DNA of 64,000 bases from Syntrophales bacterium. Lineage in GTDB: Bacteria > Desulfobacterota > Syntrophia > Syntrophales > UBA8958. Made by a program: the position numbers and the translations under genes. This document shows positions 48,619 to 57,505 of this stretch, in pieces (the stretch's first letter is position 1; the number at the start of each line of letters is the position of its first letter). The stretch is taken from the NCBI GenBank assembly GCA_026416455.1, contig JAOAFE010000004.1, positions 1-64,000 of the forward strand, given 5' to 3'. A model generated the notes under the pieces. The model searched no databases. It was given only the letters and a program-made list of their open reading frames with translations, and was not told the DNA's origin.

Positions 48619-49445
48619 TTTACGTAATCGGGTAGTTCCCTTTCCTCCTTTCCCCTAAAGCTACAAACGATGGGACAATCACGGCAAGGGCTCTTAATAG
48701 CCGGAAGGGGTGGCTCTCCTTTAATCTGTTCGGCAATGAAATCAAGGCAGGAGGTAATATTTTCTGCCTCTCCAATCAGGGAAAAAGTTACCGATCCTTC
48801 GGCTCCTCCCCATCCACCGGCAGCAACGGGGAGCGCTTCCACCTCGAATAGGTCGGCGAAAGCATCGATTTCCGTATAAACATCCGCATCGGGAACACAT
48901 ACCATACCTGCGAAGGCGCCAATCCCTTTTAAGGTCTGAATTCCACCCAGGGATGATGAAGCGATGGGAACGGAAAATACGGTTTTTTCCAGGCCCACAG
49001 GGTATATGATTTTAAGCCCCCTTGCTTTCATGGCCAAATAGAACTGCCCCATCGTGCCACCGGTAGGGCCGGCCATTAAGACACCGACATTACCCTCTGC
49101 ATCGATGGCATTAGCTCCTTTTAAGAGCAGGTCTCCCGGGCCCAGTTTGTCTATCACCTCTGCGGGTTCTACATGGAGCACCTCTCCCCGATGAAAGATA
49201 AAAGGTTTTATGCGTTCTTTTGCTCCTAAGACGCAGAGGAAGCCTTTGATCGTTTGTCCGGCACAATACCTCGCCTTTTCTATTTTACCTCCTAAGAGCT
49301 CTTCTAAAATATAGGCATTAGTCGATCCCCGACCAATGAGCAAATAACCTTTTTGGCGGGCTTTCTCCACCTCGGGTCTTTTTACAATACCTTTGGCTAT
49401 TAATCTTTTTGCTTCCGCCGGTGTTAATGTAACGATGGCCTGCAT
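48615..49445 (-). CDS. Conserved hypothetical protein with C-terminal Cys motif
   Basis: MQAIVTLTPAEAKRLIAKGI start with SD aggaggtgac; C-terminal CRDCPIVC; long open frame overlapping next gene by 4 nt. Confidence 0.6.
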   Translation of the reverse strand: MQAIVTLTPAEAKRLIAKGIVKRPEVEKARQKGYLLIGRGSTNAYILEELLGGKIEKARYCAGQTIKGFLCVLGAKERIKPFIFHRGEVLHVEPAEVIDKLGPGDLLLKGANAIDAEGNVGVLMAGPTGGTMGQFYLAMKARGLKIIYPVGLEKTVFSVPIASSSLGGIQTLKGIGAFAGMVCVPDADVYTEIDAFADLFEVEALPVAAGGWGGAEGSVTFSLIGEAENITSCLDFIAEQIKGEPPLPAIKSPCRDCPIVCSFRGKEERELPDYVK

Positions 49446-49545
49446 AGTCACCTCCTTTAATTCTAGTTGCACTTTCAGAAGCACAGTTATACATAATTAC
49501 CATATAAACACCATCTCTCGGAAAACATTCCGATCAGGGGCCAAT

Positions 49546-50319
49546 ATGTACACCATGGGAATCGACGTAGGATCCATTACCACAAAAGCGGCTTTGATTA
49601 AAGATGAAACTGTGCTGGGAACAAAGGTTGTTTTTACTGGATATAAAGTAGAGTCTGCCGTCCAACGGGTAATGAACGAATTACTTGGGTCTTTGGACGT
49701 TAAACTTCAAGACGTTCAAGCTATATGGGCGACGGGTTATGGGAGAAAGTCCGTCTCCATAGCCGAAAAAACTATAACAGAAATAATGGGACATGCGGCA
49801 GGTGCCTACTTTTTCGATCCCACCGTGAGAACCGTCATCGACATAGGGGGACAGGACAGTAAGGGTATATCAGTGGATGAGAAGGGAAGGGTCGTGAATT
49901 TTATCATGAACGACAAATGTGCCGCCGGTACAGGGAGATTCTTGGAAGTTATGGCCCGGGCTTTGGAGGTAGATCTTGAACAATTTGAAGAAATGTCTTT
50001 CCAATCAAATCGGCCGGCAAAGATAAGTAGTCTTTGTACGGTTTTTGCGGAGTCAGAAATTATCAGTCTCATCACAACAGGGGAAAAAAGGGAAAACATA
50101 ATCGCCGGTCTTCATCAGTCCATTGCCTTAAGGGTAGCGTCGATGCTTAGCCGCCTGGAGATAAAAGAAAAAGTCTTAATGTCTGGAGGGGTGGCCAAGA
50201 ATAGGGGCGTGGTAAAGGCACTGGAGCAAGTGCTGGGAGTTCCCATTATCACTTCTGAGTACGCACAGGAGTTGGGGGCAATCGGCGCCGCTATTCTGGC
50301 AGCCAGAGGAAGTTCATGA
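49546..50319 (+). CDS. BcrAD/BadFG-type 2-hydroxyacyl-CoA dehydratase activase (ASKHA ATPase)
   Basis: MGIDVGSITTKAALI, DIGGQDSKGI, NDKCAAGTGRFLE, SGGVAKNRGVVKALE. Confidence 0.9.
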   Translation: MYTMGIDVGSITTKAALIKDETVLGTKVVFTGYKVESAVQRVMNELLGSLDVKLQDVQAIWATGYGRKSVSIAEKTITEIMGHAAGAYFFDPTVRTVIDIGGQDSKGISVDEKGRVVNFIMNDKCAAGTGRFLEVMARALEVDLEQFEEMSFQSNRPAKISSLCTVFAESEIISLITTGEKRENIIAGLHQSIALRVASMLSRLEIKEKVLMSGGVAKNRGVVKALEQVLGVPIITSEYAQELGAIGAAILAARGSS

Positions 50320-51956
50320 ACAGAGGATTGACAGATTCGGATGAGTTAGCAAGGCGCGGGATAAACTATCTCATCTTTTTTAGATTTCTCGTTCTTGCTT
50401 TTCTACTAGGTGTCGTTGTTATCTTGGTGCGACAGATTGAGGGAGGGTTAGCAGAAGTATACCCTTTCTATTATTATCTTGTCATCACCCTATCCCTCCT
50501 TTTGAATTTTATCGCTTGGCTAATAAATAAGGGGAAAATATCTCCTTTCATTCACCTTTATCTTCATATCTCCTTCGACCTCATCGCCATAACATTTATG
50601 GTTTATCTGACCGGCGGCATCAATAGTATCTATCCTGTCCTTTATCAGCTTGTGATCATCTATGCGGTGTTCTTCCTCGGAAAGATCGGAGGCCTATACA
50701 GTGCCTCCGGAGCCAGCATTTTGTATGGAGTTTTAATAGATGCCGAATATCTACAAATTATACCCTCTTTCACTAGTCAGGCGACAGAGGGAAGCGTTAC
50801 GGCAGGATTCGTCCTCTTTCGTCTCTGCCTATACATCCTTTCCTATTACATTACGGCCGCCTTGGCTATATTCGTTGTCGAAAGGGAGCGAAGAACGGCC
50901 AGGCTCTTGAAAGAAAGCGAGAGGGCCTTCAGTGATTTATCTCGCCTCTATCAAAGCATCATCGAATCCGTAAGCACGGGAATTATCACCGTTGACAAGC
51001 GAGGGTTAATAAAAACCTTTAACCGTGCAGCCGGCCTTATTACAGGCTTAAAGCGGGAAGAGGTAATAAACAGACCGATTAACGAGATATTAAAAGATCT
51101 GCCCAATACCAATGCAGGTGAGGGAAGGGGGGAGATTCATCATTTAACACGAAATGGCAAACATTTAATTCTGGGCTATTCCTGCTCCCCCTTAAAGAAC
51201 GAGAGAGATGAAGAGATAGGAGAAATCATTCTGCTTCGGGATTTGACGGATATCAGATTGATGCAGGAAGAGGCAAAGAAAAATGAGAGACTTGCTTTCA
51301 TTGGACAGATGGCAGCCAACCTGGCCCATGAATTTCGTAATCCCCTTATGTCGATGAGCGGGTCAATCCAAATGCTCAAACGTACGCTTCCCTTGGGAGA
51401 AGAGGAAAGACGGTTGATGGACATCATCGCAAGAGCGCGCGATAGGCTGGAGGCTGTAATCGGCGACTTTCTTCTTCTGTCTCGACAAAAGCGAAGGGAA
51501 GTAGAGGAGTTAAGTCTCTCGCCATTATTAGAAGAATTAATCGATCGGGTGAGAAAAGAAGGTGACGGTGCGAAAGAAATTGACTTCAATATAGAAGCCG
51601 ATCAGAATATTACCTTTAAAGGTAATCGAGACGAGCTGAGACATCTCGTCTATAATCTTCTCCTCAATGCGGTGCAGGCCGTGGGGGAAAAAGGCAAGAT
51701 TAAAGTGTCGGCTAAATACGTTAGTAAAAACAGTCAAAATGCGGTTGAGATAGCAGTGGAAGACAACGGTATGGGCATTCCAAGAGAAGAAATAAATCAC
51801 ATTTTCGAACCTTTCTATACCACTAAAGATAAGGGCACAGGACTTGGATTAAGTATTGTCAGCACCATCGTTCAGACGTACGGTGGAACGATAGAGGTGG
51901 ATAGCAACCCCGGTATAAGTACCAAATTCACGGTTACTCTACCTTATCAACAGTGA
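50316..51956 (+). CDS. PilS-like sensor histidine kinase (6TM, PAS, HisKA, HATPase)
   Basis: TM N-terminus, PAS, FIGQMAANLAHEFRNPLMSMSGSIQML, NLLLNAVQAVGEKG, GTGLGLSIV. Confidence 0.88.
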   Translation: MNRGLTDSDELARRGINYLIFFRFLVLAFLLGVVVILVRQIEGGLAEVYPFYYYLVITLSLLLNFIAWLINKGKISPFIHLYLHISFDLIAITFMVYLTGGINSIYPVLYQLVIIYAVFFLGKIGGLYSASGASILYGVLIDAEYLQIIPSFTSQATEGSVTAGFVLFRLCLYILSYYITAALAIFVVERERRTARLLKESERAFSDLSRLYQSIIESVSTGIITVDKRGLIKTFNRAAGLITGLKREEVINRPINEILKDLPNTNAGEGRGEIHHLTRNGKHLILGYSCSPLKNERDEEIGEIILLRDLTDIRLMQEEAKKNERLAFIGQMAANLAHEFRNPLMSMSGSIQMLKRTLPLGEEERRLMDIIARARDRLEAVIGDFLLLSRQKRREVEELSLSPLLEELIDRVRKEGDGAKEIDFNIEADQNITFKGNRDELRHLVYNLLLNAVQAVGEKGKIKVSAKYVSKNSQNAVEIAVEDNGMGIPREEINHIFEPFYTTKDKGTGLGLSIVSTIVQTYGGTIEVDSNPGISTKFTVTLPYQQ

Positions 51957-51965
51957 GGGAAGACC

Positions 51966-53330
51966 ATGAGGGGGCATATTCTAATCGTTGATGATGATCG
52001 TGAAATGAGGGATTTCCTCGAAATCCTCCTTGAAAAGGAAGGGTACAAAGTAAAAACGGCAGAAAGGGCGGATAAGGCTCTTCGCTATTTATCTCAAGAC
52101 GAGTTCGATCTTATTATCACCGACCTCAAAATGCCGAAAATAGACGGTTTAGATTTTCTGAGACGGGTGAGAGAAATAAACGAAAAGGTGAGAGTCATTC
52201 TCGTTACCGCCTTTGCTTCGGCTGAAACGGCCTACGAGGCCATGAAAGAAGGGGCGTTCGATTATGTAGAGAAACATTTCGAAGTTGATAGCTTTCTGGA
52301 CATCGTTGAGCGCGCCCTGAAACAGAAGAAAGAGAAAAAGGAAGGTGACGGCGCCTTCACCCCGGGACAGGTCGTTAAATTTGGCCAGATGCTGACGAGG
52401 AATAAGGAAATGATACGCATTTTCAACATGATAAAGAAAATAGCCGACACAACGGCGAATGTCCTTATCCTCGGTGAGAGCGGTACGGGTAAGGAATTGG
52501 TGGCTCGAGCTATTCATGAACACAGTAGCAGGAAAAGCCGGCCTTTTGTTGCCATAAACTGCGGAGGGATACCGGAAAATCTTCTCGAATCCGAATTGTT
52601 CGGACATGTGAAAGGCTCTTTTACGGGTGCTTACACCGATAAAATAGGGCTCATGGAATTGGCTTCGGGGGGTACCGTGTTCCTCGACGAAATATCCGAG
52701 CTTACTCCGGCGCTACAGGTTAAACTGTTGAGAGTAGTAGAAGAAAAAAGTTTTCGTCGTGTCGGTGGCGGGGAAAACATTCACGTGAATATCAGAATAA
52801 TTTCGGCCACGAATCGCAATTTACAAGAGAGGGTAAAAGCAGGTAAATTTCGGGAAGATTTGTACTATCGTTTGAATGTTATCCCCATTGAATTACCCCC
52901 GTTAAGGCATAGAAAGGAAGACATACCCATTTTGGTTGAGCATTTCATTGAGAAGTATGCCCGTGCTTTTTCTAAAGAGATCCGAAATATTTCTTCTTAT
53001 GCTTTAGAGCTCTTATCCCAATACTCATTTCCCGGCAATATTCGTGAATTGGAGCATATAATAGAGCGTTCCGTGGCTTTGGAAACATCTAATATTATTT
53101 TACCCGACAATTTAATCTTTGATTTAACAAAGTCCGAGGATGCTCTTTCTAAACTGGATGAAATAGGGGATGAAGGGATCAATTTAAACGAGGTTCTCAC
53201 CAAAATAGAAAAAAGCTTAATTGAGAAAGCCTTAAAAAAGGTAAACGGATCTCGAACGAAAGCAGCAGAGCTGTTACACATCACTGTGGATTCCTTAAAA
53301 TACCGCATGGAAAAACTAAATATCACATAA
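51966..53330 (+). CDS. Sigma54-dependent NtrC/PilR-family response regulator
   Basis: [40 protein letters not shown] (GAFTGA-like), C-terminal [30 protein letters not shown]. Confidence 0.95.
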   Translation: MRGHILIVDDDREMRDFLEILLEKEGYKVKTAERADKALRYLSQDEFDLIITDLKMPKIDGLDFLRRVREINEKVRVILVTAFASAETAYEAMKEGAFDYVEKHFEVDSFLDIVERALKQKKEKKEGDGAFTPGQVVKFGQMLTRNKEMIRIFNMIKKIADTTANVLILGESGTGKELVARAIHEHSSRKSRPFVAINCGGIPENLLESELFGHVKGSFTGAYTDKIGLMELASGGTVFLDEISELTPALQVKLLRVVEEKSFRRVGGGENIHVNIRIISATNRNLQERVKAGKFREDLYYRLNVIPIELPPLRHRKEDIPILVEHFIEKYARAFSKEIRNISSYALELLSQYSFPGNIRELEHIIERSVALETSNIILPDNLIFDLTKSEDALSKLDEIGDEGINLNEVLTKIEKSLIEKALKKVNGSRTKAAELLHITVDSLKYRMEKLNIT

Positions 53331-53387
53331 ATCAAAATTATCTTGACAGGAAAAAGGCTCTATAATATTGACGGCACAGAGGTAAAC

Positions 53388-53468
53388 ATGGGCGATAAGT
53401 TATTTATCCACAATTCATTCTTTAGCTTTTACGGTTTTTTCCGTTTGGTCTGCTGGCGGCAGCCGTAA
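53388..53468 (+). CDS. Phe-rich leader peptide (26 aa) of a putative attenuator
   Basis: ATG GGC GAT AAG TTA TTT ATC CAC AAT TCA TTC TTT AGC TTT TAC GGT TTT TTC CGT TTG GTC TGC TGG CGG CAG CCG TAA = MGDKLFIHNSFFSFYGFFRLVCWRQP*; SD AGAGG 5 nt upstream; not in supplied ORF track. Confidence 0.75.
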   Translation: MGDKLFIHNSFFSFYGFFRLVCWRQP

Positions 53469-53487
53469 CTTAAAAAGTGAGGATAGG

Positions 53488-53524
53488 CCGCGGGCAGACC
53501 GAAAGATCGCCCGCGGTTTTTTTT
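53488..53524 (+). terminator. Intrinsic terminator T1 of attenuator
   Basis: CCGCGGGC...GCCCGCGG all-GC 8 bp stem followed by TTTTTTTT. Confidence 0.9.
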
Positions 53525-53526
53525 AG

Positions 53527-53554
53527 ACCGTGGGTATATCCACGGTTTTTTTTT
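53527..53554 (+). terminator. Intrinsic terminator T2 of attenuator
   Basis: ACCGTGG-GTATAT-CCACGGT followed by T run of 9. Confidence 0.88.
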
Positions 53555-53579
53555 AAACTTTTACAGGAGGTATAGGGAG

Positions 53580-54782
53580 ATGACAGAGATGAGAACCAAG
53601 GGTTGGTGGCTTTTGATGGTGGCCATGTTATGTCTGACCTACACCTGGGCAGAAGCCAAGACCATCAAAGTCGGAGCGGCTATCAACATGACAGGACCGG
53701 CTTCTACGTGGGGTCAATATCATGCCAAAGGGATGGGGGACTACTTTAGGTACGTCAATGAAGTGAAGGGAGGAGTAGGGGGAAACAAGATCGAACTGAT
53801 TTTGGTCGATACACAGTATAAGGTACCAGAAGCCCAGGCGGCGGTTAAGAGATTTGCCGTACAAGACCAGGTAGACATGATAGCTACCTGGAGCACAGGA
53901 GAGGGACTGGCGGCCAAGCCAATGGTGCAACAGTACAAAATACCTACCATCAACTTTTCTACGGGATGGGAAATTCTAACGCCACCGGTAGATTATATGT
54001 ACCTTCCCTTTGGAAGCTACCGAATGGATTGCTATGCGATTTTAGCCTATATCAAGACCATCCATCGAACTAAAGACAAGCCCAAAGTAGGACTTTTAAC
54101 TTACAATAATGCCTACGGACGTTCGATTCATCAACCCAGTAAGGAGTATGCAGAAAAGGTTGGGATTGACATTGTAGCCATAGAGGAATTTCCACCTAAA
54201 ACGGTAGACCTGACGACAGAACTTCTGAGACTACAGAAAAGCGGGGCAAGTTACATATTCCTGCAGATGCTTCCTGCTGCCATAATTACTACTTTGAAGA
54301 GTGCAGACCGGATAAACTATCAGCCTATGTTTCTGGGTACCTGGACGTCGACAGATCCCGATTTCTTTAAACAAGGCCAAGGCTTAATTAAGGACCGGTT
54401 AATTATCCAATTTCCCGGTTGTGTGCCGGGAGATAAGACACCGGGCATAAAGCTCGTTCAGACCCTGATGGAAAAATATAAGACCGTAAGCACTTTTGAT
54501 GCCGCCTACTGGGAAGGAATTGTTGTTGCTTCTATTATGGAAAGGGCTTTCCAGAGGGCGTACGAACGGAAAAAAGAAATCAATCGCGAAACCATCACCG
54601 AGGCGTTGGAAACATTCCACAATGAAGATTTTGGCGGTCTGGTTCCCCCGGTTACTTACACGAAAACCAATCACGAAGCATCTTTTATGGCGCGTATCGT
54701 AAGGGTAAAAGAGGATGGGTCTTTCATTCCGCTGACACAATTTTTCGACCCCTCTAAGGAAAAAATAAAATTGATTAAGTAA
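53580..54782 (+). CDS. Liv-type ABC transporter substrate-binding protein (Peripla_BP_6)
   Basis: Signal peptide, KTIKVGAAINMTGPASTWGQYHAKGMGDYFRYVNEVKGGVGGNKIELILVDTQY; SD GGAGG. Confidence 0.92.
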   Translation: MTEMRTKGWWLLMVAMLCLTYTWAEAKTIKVGAAINMTGPASTWGQYHAKGMGDYFRYVNEVKGGVGGNKIELILVDTQYKVPEAQAAVKRFAVQDQVDMIATWSTGEGLAAKPMVQQYKIPTINFSTGWEILTPPVDYMYLPFGSYRMDCYAILAYIKTIHRTKDKPKVGLLTYNNAYGRSIHQPSKEYAEKVGIDIVAIEEFPPKTVDLTTELLRLQKSGASYIFLQMLPAAIITTLKSADRINYQPMFLGTWTSTDPDFFKQGQGLIKDRLIIQFPGCVPGDKTPGIKLVQTLMEKYKTVSTFDAAYWEGIVVASIMERAFQRAYERKKEINRETITEALETFHNEDFGGLVPPVTYTKTNHEASFMARIVRVKEDGSFIPLTQFFDPSKEKIKLIK

Positions 54783-54786
54783 ACGG

Positions 54787-55599
54787 ATGAAATCAAGGCG
54801 CGGCGAGCCAAAAGTTTTTACATCACGGGCCCTCGAGGAGAGGAGGGCGGAACTACAAGTAGAGGACATACACCTTCATTTTGGGGGCGTAAAAGCCCTA
54901 AATGGAGTAAGTCTGAAAGTAAAAACAGGGGAAATTTTAGCCGTAATAGGGCCCAACGGCGCCGGCAAGACAAGCCTGATGAATTGTATTACCGGCTTTT
55001 ATCGTCCCGACCGTGGAAAAATTATTTTTAACGGTCGGGACATCACAAGACTTAAGCCCCACCATTTAGTTCCTCTCGGTATCGGTCGTACCTTTCAAAA
55101 TATCGAATTGTTTCCAGGTATGACCGTCCTCGCCAATCTTATGCTGGCTCGCCATATACACACTCGATACAGTTTTGGCCGGGCTCTTTTCTTTTCTCCG
55201 ACTGTAAAAAAAGAAGAAATCACCCATCGGGAAATAATTGAGGATATCATCGACTTTTTAGAACTTCAGCCTATTAGAAAAAAACCGGTAGGCTCTCTCC
55301 CTTATGGCCTTATGAAGAGAGTGGAGCTAGGTCGCGCCCTCGCCCTAGAGCCGAAATTACTCGTTTTAGACGAGCCGTTTGCGGGCATGACTTTCGAAGA
55401 AAAAGAAGACATGGTTCGGTTTATTCGGGAAATGAACGAGGGATGGGGGCAAACCATGATCCTGGTGGAGCACGATATGGCCGTGGTCATGAGCCTATCG
55501 CACCGCATCGTCGTTCTTAATTTCGGAGAAAAACTGGCTGAAGGTGTACCGGAGGAGATAAAAAATAACGAAGAGGTTATCCATGCCTACCTCGGCTGA
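54787..55599 (+). CDS. Liv-type ABC transporter ATP-binding protein (LivG-like)
   Basis: GPNGAGKTSLMNCITGFYRPDRG, IGRTFQNIELFPGMTVLANL, LLVLDEPFAGM, VEHDMAVVM. Confidence 0.93.
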   Translation: MKSRRGEPKVFTSRALEERRAELQVEDIHLHFGGVKALNGVSLKVKTGEILAVIGPNGAGKTSLMNCITGFYRPDRGKIIFNGRDITRLKPHHLVPLGIGRTFQNIELFPGMTVLANLMLARHIHTRYSFGRALFFSPTVKKEEITHREIIEDIIDFLELQPIRKKPVGSLPYGLMKRVELGRALALEPKLLVLDEPFAGMTFEEKEDMVRFIREMNEGWGQTMILVEHDMAVVMSLSHRIVVLNFGEKLAEGVPEEIKNNEEVIHAYLG

Positions 55600-57505
55600 T
55601 CGCGTTCAGACGATACCTCAAATGTTGAAAATCCAGGCCGAAGAATTAGGCAATAGTTATGTCGCAATCCGCGAAAAAGCCTTCGGTCGATGGGAAACCT
55701 ACACGTGGAAAGAGTATTTCCAACATGTAAAGGAGATCGCCCTTGGGCTTTGTACCCTAGGAGTAAAAAGACAAGAGCCCATCGTTATTATTATGGACAA
55801 CCACGCCGAATGGCTGTTCGCCGAAATGGCGACGATGGTATTGGGTGGGGGCAGTTTAAATTTATTTACTACCTCTATTCCCGATGAACTGGCTTTCGCT
55901 ATCAATCGGATCAATCCACCCGTCATCTTTGCCCAAGACCAGGAACAGGTGGATAAATTATTGGAAATTAAAAATAAAATCCCGGGAGTGAAAAGAATCG
56001 TCTACATAGATCCGACGGGCATGAGATCTTATCGAAATGATTCGTGGTTAATTAGCTTTAACGAGTTAAAAGAAAGAGGGAAAGATTTAGAAAGGGCAGA
56101 GCCGGATCGATTTTCTAACGAGCTGGCCCGAGGAAGAGGCACTGATATTGCGGTCTATATACAGACCTCGGGAACAACGGGTATCTCGAAGCTCGCCATG
56201 TTGACTCATCGAGGACTCTTAGAGATGGGCCGGATCTGGACGAATTACCTTCACATAAAGCCTGGAGAGAACTGGTTTTCCATGTCTCCCCCCGCCTGGA
56301 TTGTAGATCAAATGTGGGGTTTTGGGGTCGCACCCACTTCGGGTATGACGATGAACTTTCCCGAAATGCCCTCAACCGTAATGGAAGACTTCCGTGAAAT
56401 CGGCCCCAATATAATAATTACTTCCTCTCGTTTTTGGGAAGATATGGCTTCACGGATCAGGGTCAAAATAGCCGATTCCGCCTGGATTAACAGAAAGGTT
56501 TTTCACTGGGCGGAACAGGTAGGACGCACATATGTGGATTATAAATTTAGAAGATCACAACCTCCGGGTCAGCTTAAATTATTGTATCAATTAGCAAAAA
56601 TCATCGTTTACCAACCCTTGCTCGATCGTATTGGCTGTCTTCATATGCGCTGCGCTTTGACGGGGGGGCATCCCATCAGTCCGGACGTAATAAAGTTCTT
56701 TCAGGCCGTTGGGCTGAATCTAAAGCAATGCTACGGTTTGACGGAGGCCGGTGGCATTTTCCAAGTCCAACCGGACGATGAGGTTAAGGTCGAAACTGTA
56801 GGCAAGACCCTGCCGGGCTTCGAGATTAAATTATCCGAGGAACAGGAAGTTTTGGTTAAAAGTAACACGTTGATTGCAGGTTATTTCAACGATTTTCGGG
56901 CTACTGCTGCCGCCTTTCAGGATGGATGGCTAAAAACGGGTGATGCTGGTTACATTGACGACGACGGACATCTGATTATCATTGGGCGGAAAGAGGATAT
57001 TATCCGAGATAAAATGGGCCACGCCTTTTCCCCTGACTTTGTCGAAACACGTCTTAAATTCAGCCCCTACATCAAAGAGGCGGTGGTTTTCGGCGAGGGC
57101 AGACCTTACATAACCGCCCTGATCAACATTGATATGGAAAACGTCGGAAGTTGGGCAGAAGAACGGCTCATACCTTACACGACTTACCTGGACCTGTCTC
57201 AGCAACCGGCGGTGGCCAAACTCATTAAAGAAGAGGTACGGCAGGTTAACACTCAAATACCGGACATCATGAAGATTAGAAAATTCATCCTCCTTTACAA
57301 GCTATTGGACGCCGACGATGAAGAGCTGACCAGAACGGGGAAGGTAAGGAGACGATTTGTTTACGGTGTATATTTAGACATGATAGAGGCCATGTATCAG
57401 GGGAAAGAAGATATCGAGGTCACGGGGAAAATAAGATATCGGGATGGACGGGTTGGAGAAATTACGACCCGGGTGCGTATCATAGATGTTTATGGGGAGG
57501 AATAG
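55583..57505 (+). CDS. AMP-binding acyl-CoA synthetase (long-chain acyl-CoA synthetase-like)
   Basis: IQTSGTTGISKLAMLTHRGL, QCYGLTEAGGIFQ, GWLKTGDAGYIDDDGHLIIIGRKEDII; embedded in Liv operon. Confidence 0.92.
   Translation: MPTSADRVQTIPQMLKIQAEELGNSYVAIREKAFGRWETYTWKEYFQHVKEIALGLCTLGVKRQEPIVIIMDNHAEWLFAEMATMVLGGGSLNLFTTSIPDELAFAINRINPPVIFAQDQEQVDKLLEIKNKIPGVKRIVYIDPTGMRSYRNDSWLISFNELKERGKDLERAEPDRFSNELARGRGTDIAVYIQTSGTTGISKLAMLTHRGLLEMGRIWTNYLHIKPGENWFSMSPPAWIVDQMWGFGVAPTSGMTMNFPEMPSTVMEDFREIGPNIIITSSRFWEDMASRIRVKIADSAWINRKVFHWAEQVGRTYVDYKFRRSQPPGQLKLLYQLAKIIVYQPLLDRIGCLHMRCALTGGHPISPDVIKFFQAVGLNLKQCYGLTEAGGIFQVQPDDEVKVETVGKTLPGFEIKLSEEQEVLVKSNTLIAGYFNDFRATAAAFQDGWLKTGDAGYIDDDGHLIIIGRKEDIIRDKMGHAFSPDFVETRLKFSPYIKEAVVFGEGRPYITALINIDMENVGSWAEERLIPYTTYLDLSQQPAVAKLIKEEVRQVNTQIPDIMKIRKFILLYKLLDADDEELTRTGKVRRRFVYGVYLDMIEAMYQGKEDIEVTGKIRYRDGRVGEITTRVRIIDVYGEE

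Larger units (their letters stand above)
53429..53554 (+). promoter_or_regulatory. Transcription attenuator region (alternating terminator/antiterminator helices)
   Basis: Helices 53429-36:53461-68, 53447-60:53487-500 (13 of 14 pairs), 53488-95:53509-16, 53510-17:53527-34, 53527-33:53540-46. Confidence 0.75.

Noticed and set aside
53343-53366. TTGACA (53343) and TATAAT (53361) as one sigma70 promoter for the Phe leader
   Set aside because: Spacing is 12 nt rather than about 17; individual hexamers are good, but I cannot claim the pair as a promoter without 5' end mapping.
53430-53520. T-box riboswitch in the Liv operon leader
   Set aside because: No AGGGUGGNACCGCG T-box sequence or Stem I hallmarks; the translated Phe-rich ORF and overlapping helices fit ribosome-mediated attenuation better.
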